Shown: in pieces, positions 47,806 to 58,453 of the stretch
Numbering within the stretch: position 1 is the first letter of the stretch
Layout of the letters: every line of letters starts with the position of its first letter
Source: Isoetes taiwanensis
Taxonomy: Eukaryota > Streptophyta > Lycopodiopsida > Isoetales > Isoetaceae
NCBI GenBank assembly: GCA_021234155.1
Contig: JAJEKV010000033.1
Location: 10,614,163-10,678,162 of the forward strand
Reading direction: 5' to 3'
Length of the DNA stretch: 64,000 nucleotides
Notes under the pieces: model-generated
Seen by the model: only the letters and a program-made list of their open reading frames with translations
Database searches by the model: none
Told to the model about the DNA's origin: nothing
Made by a program: the position numbers and the translations under genes

Positions 47806-48114
47806 ATGGATACAAAATTCTTTATCATCCTTCAAGACAGAGGCAGATTAACTTGTGGTCATCTAAAAGGATCTGCTTCACATCTTTGGCAAGCATTGGT
47901 TACAAAAAATCTGTTCCCAGAGGAAAATTTCATCTCAGAATACACATTTGTGCCTAGCTGTGAAGAATTTGAAGTGGAAATTATACAATCTTGGTTAGAG
48001 GAATTTATTGGGAACAAAAATACAGAAGCCAGTGCCATTTTTCGGGTAAATTGTGAGTGGACAGACAAGAAATTAACAGTGAAATTGTACAATGAAACAG
48101 GATTTGAACAATGA
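47806..48114 (+). CDS. LINE 2 ORF0 (intact conserved small ORF)
   Basis: This is an open frame of 102 residues from 47806 ('MDTKFFIILQDRGRLTCGHL') to 'ETGFEQ', about 170 bp upstream of ORF1. It has a mixed alpha/beta-looking composition with 'EYTFVPSCEEFEVEIIQSWL' in the middle and 'VNCEWTDKKLTVKLYNE' near the end. LINE 1 has the same protein with a frameshift. I do not recognise a domain. The homology between two diverged copies, and its survival as an open frame here, are the only evidence that it is functional. Confidence 0.7.
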   Translation: MDTKFFIILQDRGRLTCGHLKGSASHLWQALVTKNLFPEENFISEYTFVPSCEEFEVEIIQSWLEEFIGNKNTEASAIFRVNCEWTDKKLTVKLYNETGFEQ

Positions 48115-48280
48115 GGAAGTTTACTCTGATCTCTTAGTGATAGATTTGATTTAGTTGCCCTTGACATTTCCCTTCCAGTCTCTCTCCTCACCCTTCTTGC
48201 CTTCTCATTTAACTTTTTCCCTCCATATTTTTTTTCGTTTCCTCTCACGTGTCTCTGCTTTTTCTCCCTGACCACTTTTC

Positions 48281-50470
48281 ATGGATCTTAAAGGCAATTT
48301 CAGCCCTAAATTCCTTGCCTTCCTCCACGAGTTTGCCCATCTAGGTGACTCTGAGCGCCAGGTTTTACTTCATCAGTTAAGACTCATTCAAGAAAATCAA
48401 AAAAATTGTCTGCTCTTTGGTAATTTTTCTAATCTTCTTTCTGACAAGCAGATCATGCATCCTAGAACTCATCATGTTCGGTTTGGGATAACCTCTCCAA
48501 AGATCCCGATATTCATGGTCGACTCCCATTTCTTCATCCCTCTACTACTCAAATTCCACTGCCATATGGAGTACCAAAACCTGTCAGAGATATTCACAGT
48601 GACAATGCTTTGGATGCTGCTCTGCTGGAGGCCCGAGTTGGTGAAGTGAACAAACAAGCTTTATATCATGGTATTTCTTTAAATATCCCTTCTGTTCATT
48701 CCAAGATGTCAACTCTGAAAGATACAGCTGTTCTTGTCAAGGTTAATAGATGTGGAATTAATCTTGGTAAATTGTGAACCTTCTGCCAAAACCTTCAAAA
48801 AGGTGTTCTTATCAAAGCTATGTATTGGCTAAACTATCCATTCATAATGATTGAATGTGAAACCTCCAGAACAGCAAATTTCCTTCTAAATCGAGGTCAT
48901 CTGACCTTTGAAAGCTTTCATGTAAGCTTCCTCAAATGGAATCCCAAGTTAGACATGTCCTCTTTGGATTCCTTGTGTATAGCCTCTACCACTTTACATG
49001 GGCTTAGTCCAATCTACTGGAATGAGGATTGCTTCAAATTACTTTTTAACTCTATTGGCACATATATCTCCACTGAATACTCCCCTGAGAGACCCCCTAG
49101 AGCCTTCATTCAAATTGATCTCACTAAACCTGTGCCTACCACATTACCCTTCTCTGATGCTTTCGGGCAGAAATCACTCCTATCACTAAGATGGTCAGGT
49201 CTACCTCCTCTTTGTCAGAACTGTGACTACAGGCATTTATGGTATGAAAATTGTAAAATATCTTCTACCAAGCAAATCATTGACATTGAAAATCCATCAA
49301 AGGAATCAAATGTGGCATCCAAAATGCAGAATTCTGTTGACATAATATCAAACAAGAGCAACAGTCCTCAAGTTTTACAAGGGCCAACTCCACTGGAAGA
49401 TCCAAGTAAAACAAATAATTTTGCTTGGAAAAGAGTGAATGGATCCCAAAGAAGAATTCAGAAAAATAGACTTGAGAAGGATAAGCAAAATAGTTCACAG
49501 GGGCTGTTTATTTCAGAATTGACATCAAACAGAATTTCTCAAAAAGGATGGCAACCAAATAATTCTGGAATCAAAGTCATACAAAAATATGGTGAATTCA
49601 ACCATAAAGGCAAGGCTCCTATGGACCAGGCTGCAAGATTAACAGAGGATCTGAACTCCACACTGGATAGAATTATTCAGGATGCTAAAACCCTAAATAA
49701 TTCTAGACTTTCAAGTCACCTGAATCTCAAGCAAAAAAGTAAGGGAGATTCATTACTTAGACAAGGCCATACTTCAATCCACAGAAATATGAACACATTG
49801 GTTATAAAAGACAAGAAGACCTCGACCTCGACCTCACTAAGTGATACTTCTGCTCCAAAAACAGTGGTGCCAACATCAATTCGGACTTTAAAATTTGGAC
49901 ACAAAGGCTACAACAAGAATGACCATGTCCAAAAAGGTGAAAAGGAGGATAAGGTTCTCTGCTACAACCATTTCCAGGTACTTGCAGATAATAATACTAA
50001 TCATGATTCTAGTAATTTACTGAATTCTGAAAATCATGACCATTTGATTGATCATCCTGTTCAACCTATATCCAACTCACCTGCAGACTTTTCTTCCAAA
50101 CCATCCCCCCTGAATTCCACTATCCAGTTTGAACCCCTTATTAATTTGGACATAAATTTGCCTTCTGAGAATCATGGCTGCCAGTCCATTTCTACAGATG
50201 TAGAGCAGTTGGCTACCCTTCAAGAAGGCATATGGCACATGAGTTCAGTCAATGTTTACGGCTCGGACTTCGAGATCGAGGTTGATCTGAGGTCAAACTA
50301 AAGAAATTGAGAAAAAAAAGGATGTGGTACTTGATACACCAAACGGACAATTTTCTCAATGTGACAAAGCAGACCCTCAAAGCCTCAGCCCTGAGATTGT
50401 CTTCAACACTCAAGATATGGAGAAAGATGCCCAACTTTCCAGGCAAGTCCCTTTTCATAATAGCTCTACA
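48281..50470 (+). pseudogene. LINE 2 ORF1, N-terminal part with zinc knuckle
   Basis: The start 'MDLKGNFSPKFLAFLHEFAH' is followed by a frame change near 48480 and a TGA at about 48774. It is then open from 48820 to 50301. It contains the DUF4283-like block ('IKAMYWLNYPFIMIECETSR') and a Cys/His cluster at about 49213-49254, 'CQNCDYRHLWYENC' (CX2CX3HX5C). A long polar tail follows. After 50301 the frame changes again (50324 onward), and the ORF is cut at about 50470 by a 3-kb insertion. It resumes at about 53435 and ends at 53686. Confidence 0.8.
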
Positions 50471-50475
50471 TCAAA

Positions 50476-51213
50476 CATTACATCAAACTATGTTAAATTA
50501 AAATCCCCCTTAAACCCCCTTTGGTTTGGGTGCATTCACACGGGGGGTGACGTAGGGCCGAAAGATTAAAATTTTAATATAACAATCAACACACAACTAT
50601 TATTAACATTATTAACATAAACCATTGCATTTAACACATTTAAATTAAAATCCCCCTTAAACCCCCTTTGGTTTGGGTGCATATTCACCGGGGGTTACTT
50701 GAACGAGAGTACATCGGATGGGCATATTTGCCCTTTATTCCAAGATCTGGATCGTACATAGCGATCCTCGTTTGTGGGGTATGCATGTACAAATATTTGT
50801 ATACTGTATATCAAGATTTGCAAAATACTATAAGGTTTGAGAGAATGTACTTAATGGTGTTAATTTTGTACATGTATTGTAAATATATTTTTGGGGCTCT
50901 ATTGCCCCACGTAACCCCCGTGTGAATATGCACCCAAACCAAAGGGGGTTTAAGGGGGATTTTAATTTAAATGTGTTAAATGCAATGGTTTATGTTAATA
51001 ATGTTAATAATAGTTGTGTGTTGATTGTTATATTAAAAAAAATTTTGGGCCCTTCGGGCCCTACATCACCCCCCGTGTGAATGCACCCAAACCAAAGGGG
51101 GTTTGAGGGGGATTTTAATTTAACATAGTTTGATGTAATGCTTTATGTTAATTAATGTTAATGTTAATTACATATTGGTTATTAAAAAAAATTGGCACCC
51201 TTCGAGCCCTCAC
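50476..51213. mobile_element. Outer foldback element, split by the inner copy
   Basis: The left arm (50476-50551) and right arm (51065-51213) are inverted copies over about 80 bp, sharing tttggtttgggtgcattcac and ttaaattaaaatccccc. The left arm lacks the outermost 60-70 bp present on the right. The inner element sits exactly at its centre. Confidence 0.75.
50552..51064. mobile_element. Inner foldback/MITE-like element, copy 2
   Basis: This is the same family as 20004-20511, with arms of about 150-170 bp and a near-identical core (ggatgggcatatttgccc). It begins gtagggccgaaag and ends cttcgggccctac. It is inserted in the centre of the outer, related element. Confidence 0.85.
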
Positions 51214-51689
51214 AAAAACAAACATAAGTAAAGTTTAAGGGCCTAAATAGATAGATAGATACTTACTAAGAAGCTTCAGTATTGCAATTGAACCTGAGGA
51301 GGACTTAAATTTTTGTTTGGCAAAACATAGTTGAAACAAAACTTTGATTTAGTTGTAACTTGACTAAGGAATGGCATAAGAACACATGGTGAGAAGTTTA
51401 AATGTTTCGTTGGTAGCTTAAGCATAATTTGTATGACCACATTCATAAAATATGCGAGGATTCTAATGCAACACAAGAAGCCAAAGTCATAATTAGTTTT
51501 CAATATAGCACGGGATGCCAAAGCCAATATCACGGTACAAATTTTAGCATAGTGTTCATGAAAATCTCTATGCACGAAATTCCTAGAGCATTTAACATCT
51601 ATTCATGAAAATGTTTATGCATGAGACCTTATTATTTTACAGCATCTGTTTGTACTGCATCCTTTCAACAAATGAAGTGTTTGTACCGC

Positions 51690-52860
51690 ATCCTTTCAAC
51701 AAATGCATCCTTTCAACAAATGCAGAGTCCTTAAACTGTGAATGAAATACTGAAATGTGATGAAAAAAGACATACCATTTGATAAGTCCACATGTTGTCC
51801 TAAGATGGCTACAGAATTCCCATCTCCATGGAAATCTATCCTAGCAACTATTCTCAGCAAAGGTAGATGCTTGATGACAAGCGATCTGATGCTTTCTTCT
51901 GCAAGCCTTCCAATCCCTCCATAGTTTCCCTGGGGCATAGAACATATACTGTCAGTTCTAATGCCCGAAGAAGCCTGCGAAATTTGAGCTGCCATAGCTT
52001 CCGGAATCAAAGCCTTTGGAGATAAAAGAGCTTCTAGCTATGAATCAGCATGATGCCAGTATGCATGTGCATTTGGGTCACATCCTGTGGCGGCCTCCTT
52101 CTGGCTACAGTAGTCGGGTTTTGCAATATGCGACCATAGGGTCACAAAAATTCCATCATATCCTGCAACAGCATGCCCACGGAATCTTTCCACAAAAACC
52201 TGTATGCAGGAAGAATCTAAACAGATTTGGGCACTGATGACTTGCAGTGTGGCATCTTAATAAGCTTAAGAAAAAATTAGATCAGGGAAATAATTCGAAC
52301 TGTAGCTGCAAACGCTGGTTGAGATGATGAGACTCTGCCTCAGAATATGATAAACCTATAGAGAACAGCAAGCATTTCAACTATTCCGGCATCAATTGCA
52401 GGCTTTTAACGGGCAGCAAGGATTCTATATATAGTATCCAAGACCATTCATCAGCTTCTAACATAAGTTCTTTTGTTGGCTGCAAAAGTTTAAACTTATA
52501 AAGTATAAAACTAGCGGCCCACTTCCTCAGCTCAGCTGTTGGAATGTTCAGAAAAGGAAGATGGTCATATAAGATCAATGAGGCAATCAGACTGAATAGA
52601 TGCAAGTTGGACAACAATTGTCAACAATCTAAATGCCTGCATATCATTCAAGAGATGTTAGAAAATAACTTACCGCCATCAGAATTGCGTAGCGCAGTAG
52701 AAGGCTAAATGATGTTAAGCTGACAGAACATGAGCAGAACATCGAGGTCAGCTTAACTGTGAAAAGGGCTTTTGAGGCAAAGCAGTCTGGCAAAATAGAT
52801 TCAGCATTCAAACAGCTCAATAACCATAGCACGAAACGTGTCCAAGCAAAACACTAAAAC
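51690..52860 (-). pseudogene. Exon-like fragments of an unrecognised gene
   Basis: Minus-strand blocks look spliced. One exon-like stretch ends 'SILPDCFASKALFTVKLTSM' to about 52673, with a GT donor (gtaagtta). A block at 52381-52617 begins 'LLSNLHLFSLIASL' and contains 'AELRKWAASFILYKFKLLQP'. A block at 51777-52010 ends 'GQHVDLSNGM' at a GTATGT donor. Sequence further right (52870-53200) resembles a 5' leader with repeated ccctaaa words. I do not recognise the protein. It looks like a piece of a host gene captured by the inserted element. Confidence 0.4.
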
Positions 52861-53207
52861 CCAGTAAAAGTTTCGTCCTCAAGGCTGAGAAACTGCGAAG
52901 CAAAACTAAATCCGATCTCTGGCAGCAAAATGGAGCTGATCCGGAGCTCAAGACAGGGCGATTTCTACAAAAACCCAAGTGAAGATTGGTATGCCAGAGG
53001 ACCCTGCCATTGCGAAACTACCATAGGGCTCCTGCAAGCCATCGCTAAGCAAAAGGGCTACAATCCCTAAAACGTGAACTACAATCCGGGAGCCCTAAAA
53101 CCTCCACTCCATTGCCATGGAGCTCCTCGAAACCATAGCCATACTTCCAGATCAACCAGAATAGAACCCTAAAGTAGAGCTCCGAAATCCAACCCTAAAG
53201 TAGAACT

Positions 53208-53427
53208 CTCGAGGTCTTGCATGCCATGATTTGAAGCTTAAAAATAAAAAGGTCTTAAACCATTGGAAAAGATTAATAAAACTAGCCCAAAATTAGTGCA
53301 CTCGTATGCGCACTCTAGATGTACGCATTAGTACATCCAATTGCATACGCGATGAAATCATAGCAAAACCATATGCAAAAGCATATAAAAATACAAAAGG
53401 AACCCCCTGTTATAATGCTACATATTG
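53208..53427. repeat. Dispersed repeat, copy 2 of 2
   Basis: This matches 22740-22987, ending aaccccctgttataatgcta catat in both. It forms or adjoins the right end of the insertion in LINE 2. Confidence 0.65.
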
Positions 53428-53434
53428 TCTGTTT

Positions 53435-53686
53435 AATAACTCTACAAATAGTATGTTTGAGTTCATCCCAGGTGGTATTTCTGACAGTGAGGATGAGATT
53501 GACTCTAGTAAGGAGAACTTGGAGAATGCTAAATGGGGAGATGATGAGCTGTTAAGGGATACCTATCTGAACACTAAACCTCCATCTAAACCTCTGTCTA
53601 TTCTAAAGGACTCTAATACTCCTGCTAATAATACAAGAAGTAGAAAACAAAATCAAGTCTCTAAGAGAGCTAAAAAAAAGAAGTGA
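53435..53686 (+). pseudogene. LINE 2 ORF1, C-terminal remainder
   Basis: After the insertion the frame continues 'NNSTNSMFEFIPGGISDSED', then 'SILKDSNTPANNTRSRK' and a Lys-rich end 'KRAKKKK'. It matches the end of LINE 1 ORF1 ('STLNTPAANTRLRSKK'). ORF2 starts 42 bp later. Confidence 0.8.
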
Positions 53687-53728
53687 GTGTAGTCTTTCCT
53701 TTTCTCTGCTTCTGATTATCTCCTTTCT

Positions 53729-56700
53729 ATGAGGATAATTAGTTGGAATTTAAGAGGGATTAAGGGGCCCCTAAAGAGAAGGAGGGCAATTGCTCAGCTC
53801 AGACAATATAATGCTGACATAATAATGCTGCAAGAACTGAAGCTCCCCAAATTTGAGGCATCTAATTTGGGTGATTGGATCTACCCTGGGGCTTCCTCCA
53901 TATGGATGGAAGCAAATGGAACTAAAGGTGGAATGTGTATTATCTGGAAAAATCTCCATCATATCTCCTTCTGCAACAGCATTTCCAAAATGTGGCAAGC
54001 TGTAACTTTCTCATTAAATAACTCTACCTTTGAAGTCATTAATATTTATGCTTCTACTTGCCCCAAAGATAGAGAAAAGCTCTGGCCTGAACTTAGCTCT
54101 TGGATTATTAGCAACTCATCTATAGATTGGATCATAGGAGGGGACTTCAATAATACTCCAGCTTGGGACTTGAAATTGGGGAGTAAAATAAATATGTCTC
54201 TAACTGAAAAAAGGAACTGGGATAATTTTATGGTTGACTCCTCCCTGATTCATATTCCATCTTCCACCTCTATATTCACGTGGTCTAATAAACAGAAAGA
54301 TCAAGATAGAGTCTACTGTGCATTGGATAGATTTTATATCTCCAATCCAAATTCAGATTTCTGGGATAATTGCTTTGTAACAAGTGATGAAGGTACATCC
54401 ATCTCGGATCACCAACCTCAATTTCTCTGTACCAAGCATCTTCTAAATTTCCCAAGAGATGGTAATATTCCCTTTAAGTTGAACTGCTCTCTGCTGCAGA
54501 ATAGCTCATTCCAGCAGGAGTTCTCTCAGTTCTATCAATCTATTGAGTCTATGCATCCAAATCATTCCATGAAACACTTCTACCATAAGATTAAAAAATC
54601 CAAGGAATGGATTAAGGGCTGGGCTAAAAACAAGCATATGGCTAAAGTGCAAGAGAAGGAAAATCTAATGAATAAAATGAAAGAGATAAGATCTTTGCTT
54701 CAGATTGACCCTTTGAACTCTAATCTTCATGTTGGTGAGGAGCTCCTTGAGAGGCATCTGAAAAGTATAGAAGAGAGAGAAGCCAAATTCTCAGCCATTA
54801 AATGCAAGATTAAATATAATAGTGAGCTAGACTATGGCAGCTCAAAATTCTTCTTCAGAGTGGCTAAAAACAGACTTTTAAAAAATTCTATAAATCAGGT
54901 GAACAATGGCTCTGGCTCTATGCTCACCTCAACCTCTGAGATCAAAAATTTCTTCCATGATAGTTACTCTTCACTTTTTAAGAAGTCTGAACTTAATGCA
55001 AATGGGATTTTAGCTAAGGATAAATTTCTGGCAGATTTGAATTCAGTATTGCCAAATCCCATTGATAGCATGGATGCATCCTTTACCTCAATCCCTACTG
55101 AAGATGAGATCTTCAAGACTCTGCAGAGTTTTTCTATTAACAAATCTCCTGGCCCTGATGGATTTCCTCAGAATTTTTCATAAAATTACGGGATATTATG
55201 AAATTGACATTATTGGTCTTGTGCATGGTTTACGGGCCTCGGCAACTTGCACTCTTCTATCTCTGCTTTGGTTTCATTACCTTAGTGCCAAAAGTAGATA
55301 ATCCTACATCTTTTCTTTGAATGGAGGCCAATATCCTTAACAAATTCTTCCTATAAACTATGTGCTAAAATAATTGCCAGCAGAATTCAGGCTTATTTAC
55401 AGAAAAACATCAGTGTCAACCAATCTGCCTTTCTACCCAACAGATTTATTCTAGATAACTACATCAGTGCAATGGAAGGTCTCCACTGGAATAGGGTTTC
55501 AAATCAGTCTTGCATCCTTCTAAAGCTGGACTTCAAGAGAGCATTTGACACTGTTGATTGGAACTTCATTGACTTGGCTTTGAATAAAATGGGTTTCCAT
55601 CCTAAACTCATTACCCTTATTCATGGTCTGAACTCCAGGTCCAATTCTGCTATTCTAATAAATGGATCTCCCTCCAAATTTTTTCCTTTGGCCAAAGGAG
55701 TAAGGCAAGGCTGCCCTTTAGCTCCATATATCTTTCTCATTGTGGCTGAGATGCTCACGAGATGTGTAGTAAGTATGCAAAATTCTGGATCTTTAATTGG
55801 TCTCAGGCTTCCAAATAACTTAGACATGCTCACAATATCTCAATATGCTGATGATACTTTTGCCTTCCTAGATTCCAATCCTGCCAATGTTGGTAGATTT
55901 TTGGATCTCATTAGAAATTTCTCAGCTGCATCAGGGGTCCATTTAAACCTTGACAAAAGCAAAATCATTGGTGATGTAGACCATTCTTCTATATGTGGAA
56001 TTTCTGTTCTAAGTTGCAATCAAGCCTCTAATCTCTTAGGTATGCCTCTCTCTCTAAATCCAAATCTGAGAGGTCTCTGGGATCCTATTCTGCAGAGGAT
56101 TAAGAGAAAATTAAATAATTTCAGGAATTGTCTTTCCTTTGCAGGTAGAACAATTATTGCAAATTCAGTGCTAGCATCTTCCCATGTTTATTTCTCTTTT
56201 GCCCTTGTAGCACCTAAAGCTATTTACTCTGAATTGGAGAAAACTATCAGGAACTTCATATGGAATGGATCTCACCTTGTTAACTGGAAGTCAATTGCTA
56301 GACCAAGGACCTTTGGAGGTTTAGGCTGCAAGAATCTTTACCTGCAAGCTTGCTCCCTAGCAGGTAAATACATTTGGAGATCAATTAGAGGTATTTGCTC
56401 CCTGCCTCTCAATTTGTAACTCATTGGTTAAAAGCTTCATATCCTACAGGGCATCCAAGTATTAAAAGTTCCCTTCCTGATTCTGCCTTTGTTGAGCTTC
56501 ATCCTGCTTCAAATACCTCCCCCTTAATGAGGAACTTAATTAAGGCCTGGAATCTGATCCATCCTGTGCTTCAGAAAAATGATCTCTCATCTGCCACTAT
56601 GAACACGAGTTTGTTTTGGTCTCCAATTTTTTCGGATCATAACTACAAAGTAATGGCCATAAAGCATCCAAGGATTTCCGGTAAATGGTCTAATATGGGT

Positions 56701-57536
56701 ATATCTACTATCAAAGATCTTTACAAGAATAATAATTCTATTTTATCTTGGACTGCTGTGAAGCTTGCTCTCAAAGGAACTTCCACTGATAAAAAGATCT
56801 ACCATCACTTCAGATCTATTCTGGCTAACTTCCATAAGTTTAATGACTACAGCATATCTATTGGTTGTTCCATAAATGGGAGACTGAATTATAAGGTCAA
56901 AGAAATTTACAATCTGCTAAATGTTAATGATTCTCCAATAAAGGCTAGTGAGAAATGGAATTTGAATCAAAATCAGACTTTGGATTTGTTTAAAAATATC
57001 GGGAATCTTCTTGCTCTCCAAAGGTTTGCTTTTTATTTGGTTGATAGCTCACAAAAGCCCTAACTAATTTGGTCTCACTTTCCAAAAGATGTCTTTGTTT
57101 CCTCTCTGTGTGTCACTCTGGTTGTCTCCAGGATGAAACTTTAGAACATATTTTTCTTTGTCCTAAGTTGAGCCCTTTCTGGACGTGGTTTTTTGACAAA
57201 CTTGGCAATCATCTCAAGAACAGAAACATCAACTCCATCATTGATTTCATTCAACAAGGAGACATTATAGCCAATACTTTGGTCCACACTGCCTTGTGGA
57301 ATATATGGAAGTCCAGAAACAGAATTCTTTATTCTTCTAAACATATATCTGTCTTTTGGATTAAAATGCATTTCCAATTTGATGTTGAGGCTATGGCTAC
57401 ATGTCATAAAAGGAAGCATGGAGACAACTACAATTCCAGCTGGAACTCATTGGGGTTTTTCAGGGGACAATTTGATTTATTTGTTTCTAAATTAAATGTT
57501 GTGGATTCTAATGCACCATTCTCGATTCGATGAATA
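53729..57536 (+). pseudogene. LINE 2 ORF2: endonuclease and reverse transcriptase, frameshifted
   Basis: The start is 'MRIISWNLRGIKGPLKRRRA'. The endonuclease is open to 55183 with 'GDFNNTP' and 'SDHQPQF'. Frameshifts at about 55180-55470 damage the RT start. RT palm motifs follow in 55472-56419: 'LDFKRAFDTVDWN', 'GVRQGCPLAPYIF' and 'QYADDTFAF'. Further frame changes lie at about 56390 and 57060. The zf-RVT end ('DETLEHIFLCPKLSPF', 'ALWNIWKSRNRI') runs to the stop at 57536. Domain order and wording match LINE 1 ORF2 throughout. Confidence 0.88.
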
Positions 57537-57544
57537 CATGATGT

Positions 57545-57916
57545 TCCTTAGAGGGAAGGTGCTACAAAGTTGGATCTTGATATTGATTGCTATGAGATCA
57601 CTTTGCATCAGAGTCAGCCAACTAAGAAGAGGAAATTGACCTTGAAAGAATTGTGTGACATGAATGATGAGTTCATCCAGGAAGTAGAAAGTTCAATAAA
57701 AAGGTAAGCTCTTTGGGCAGAAATATTCACGAGAGAATTCATGCAAATGCACATTTTGTTTGAGTTCATCTTCAATACACATTTCAGTATGTCGAGGAGG
57801 GTTATCAAAATCTGAGGGAATTATATTATAGTCATAAGCTTCTCGCGGATTTACATGGTACTTTGCTGCTACTCGGGGGAAAGGAAAGCCTAAGTTCCTT
57901 CTTTGTTACAAAATGA
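57545..57916 (+). pseudogene. LINE 2 ORF3 homologue, with an intron-like gap
   Basis: A start ATGATG at 57539-57546 mirrors LINE 1. After a frame change the product reads 'LDLDIDCYEITLHQSQPTKK' and 'LCDMNDEFIQEVESSI'. It then meets gtaagctc at about 57706 and reopens after atttcag at about 57786 with 'EEGYQNLRELYYSHKLLADL'. This is the block conserved in LINE 1 ORF3. The gap of about 82 bp has GT-AG ends and keeps the frame. Whether it is a true intron or a coincidental insertion is unclear. Confidence 0.5.
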
Positions 57917-58425
57917 TGGTGGCAAAAATAGATATTCACATGGCTCCACTACTGATTTTTACAGACAATACAATCAGTGGTTCGACAGAAATCTGGACAG
58001 TAGCCCTAGCTAGTCTTTCCTTGGCTTTGGACCTTTGCTTATTCTGCCTTTCATATTCCTACCCTTTGCAGATGGTCAATCTCATGATTTTCATGATTCA
58101 GTTAGGGATCATGGATAGTATTTTTGTTTGCTCTTGCAGGAAAAAGAGGATCTCACCTACATACAACACTTGACTTCAAGGTTTTTTTCTCCAAATTAGG
58201 AATTGGATATCTCTCTCTTTTATGGGAGCTGACACTACTGATATTCTCTCCTCATATTCGGATGTTATGTTCTAAACTTTCATGGCTACATTATTTTCAT
58301 ATTTCTTATTTTGATGCTCACTCCAAATGAGTATCCTGGTTCTAACCATAACCCTGCTATATAGCAGCTTGGTTTATGGCTTGTATGGCTTTATCTAATT
58401 AATGGAAAAATCTACCCTTACTCTC

Positions 58426-58453
58426 AAAAAAAAAAAAAAAAAAAAAAAAAAAA
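58426..58453 (+). other. LINE 2 poly(A) tail
   Basis: 28 consecutive A follow cccttactctc. The right flank ccgggacc follows directly and, with the last two A, forms the right target duplication. Confidence 0.92.

Larger units (their letters stand above)
50471..53434. mobile_element. Insertion in LINE 2 ORF1, contains nested foldback elements and a gene fragment
   Basis: The LINE reading frame stops at about 50470 and resumes at about 53435. The flanking words aatagctctaca (50459-50470) and aataactctaca (53435-53446) match at eleven of twelve bases and may be a target duplication. The left part holds the foldback pair (50476-51213). The middle and right hold minus-strand exon-like sequence (about 51690-52860), and the right end is a dispersed repeat also found at 22740-22987. 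It may be one gene-capturing transposon or several successive insertions. Confidence 0.55.
47602..58453 (+). mobile_element. LINE 2: second four-ORF LINE of the same family, with a 3-kb insertion
   Basis: The order matches LINE 1: ORF0 (47806-48114), ORF1 (48281-53686, interrupted), ORF2 (53729-57536) and ORF3 (about 57545-57916). A 28-base poly(A) ends it at 58426-58453. The flanks aaccaggacc (47592-47601) and aaccgggacc (58452-58461) match at nine of ten bases and are the likely target duplication. Removing the LINE restores the gene A frame (Q-P-G-P-P-D). The 5' start is tggaaaaaaatgctagcgcc, close to LINE 1. It is clearly diverged from LINE 1 and carries more frameshifts, so it is probably older. 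An insertion at about 50471-53434 splits ORF1. Confidence 0.88.

Noticed and set aside
51696-52010. Minus-strand exon-like block as a known Mediator subunit
   Set aside because: A vague resemblance was considered, but no distinctive motif could be matched, so it is left unnamed.
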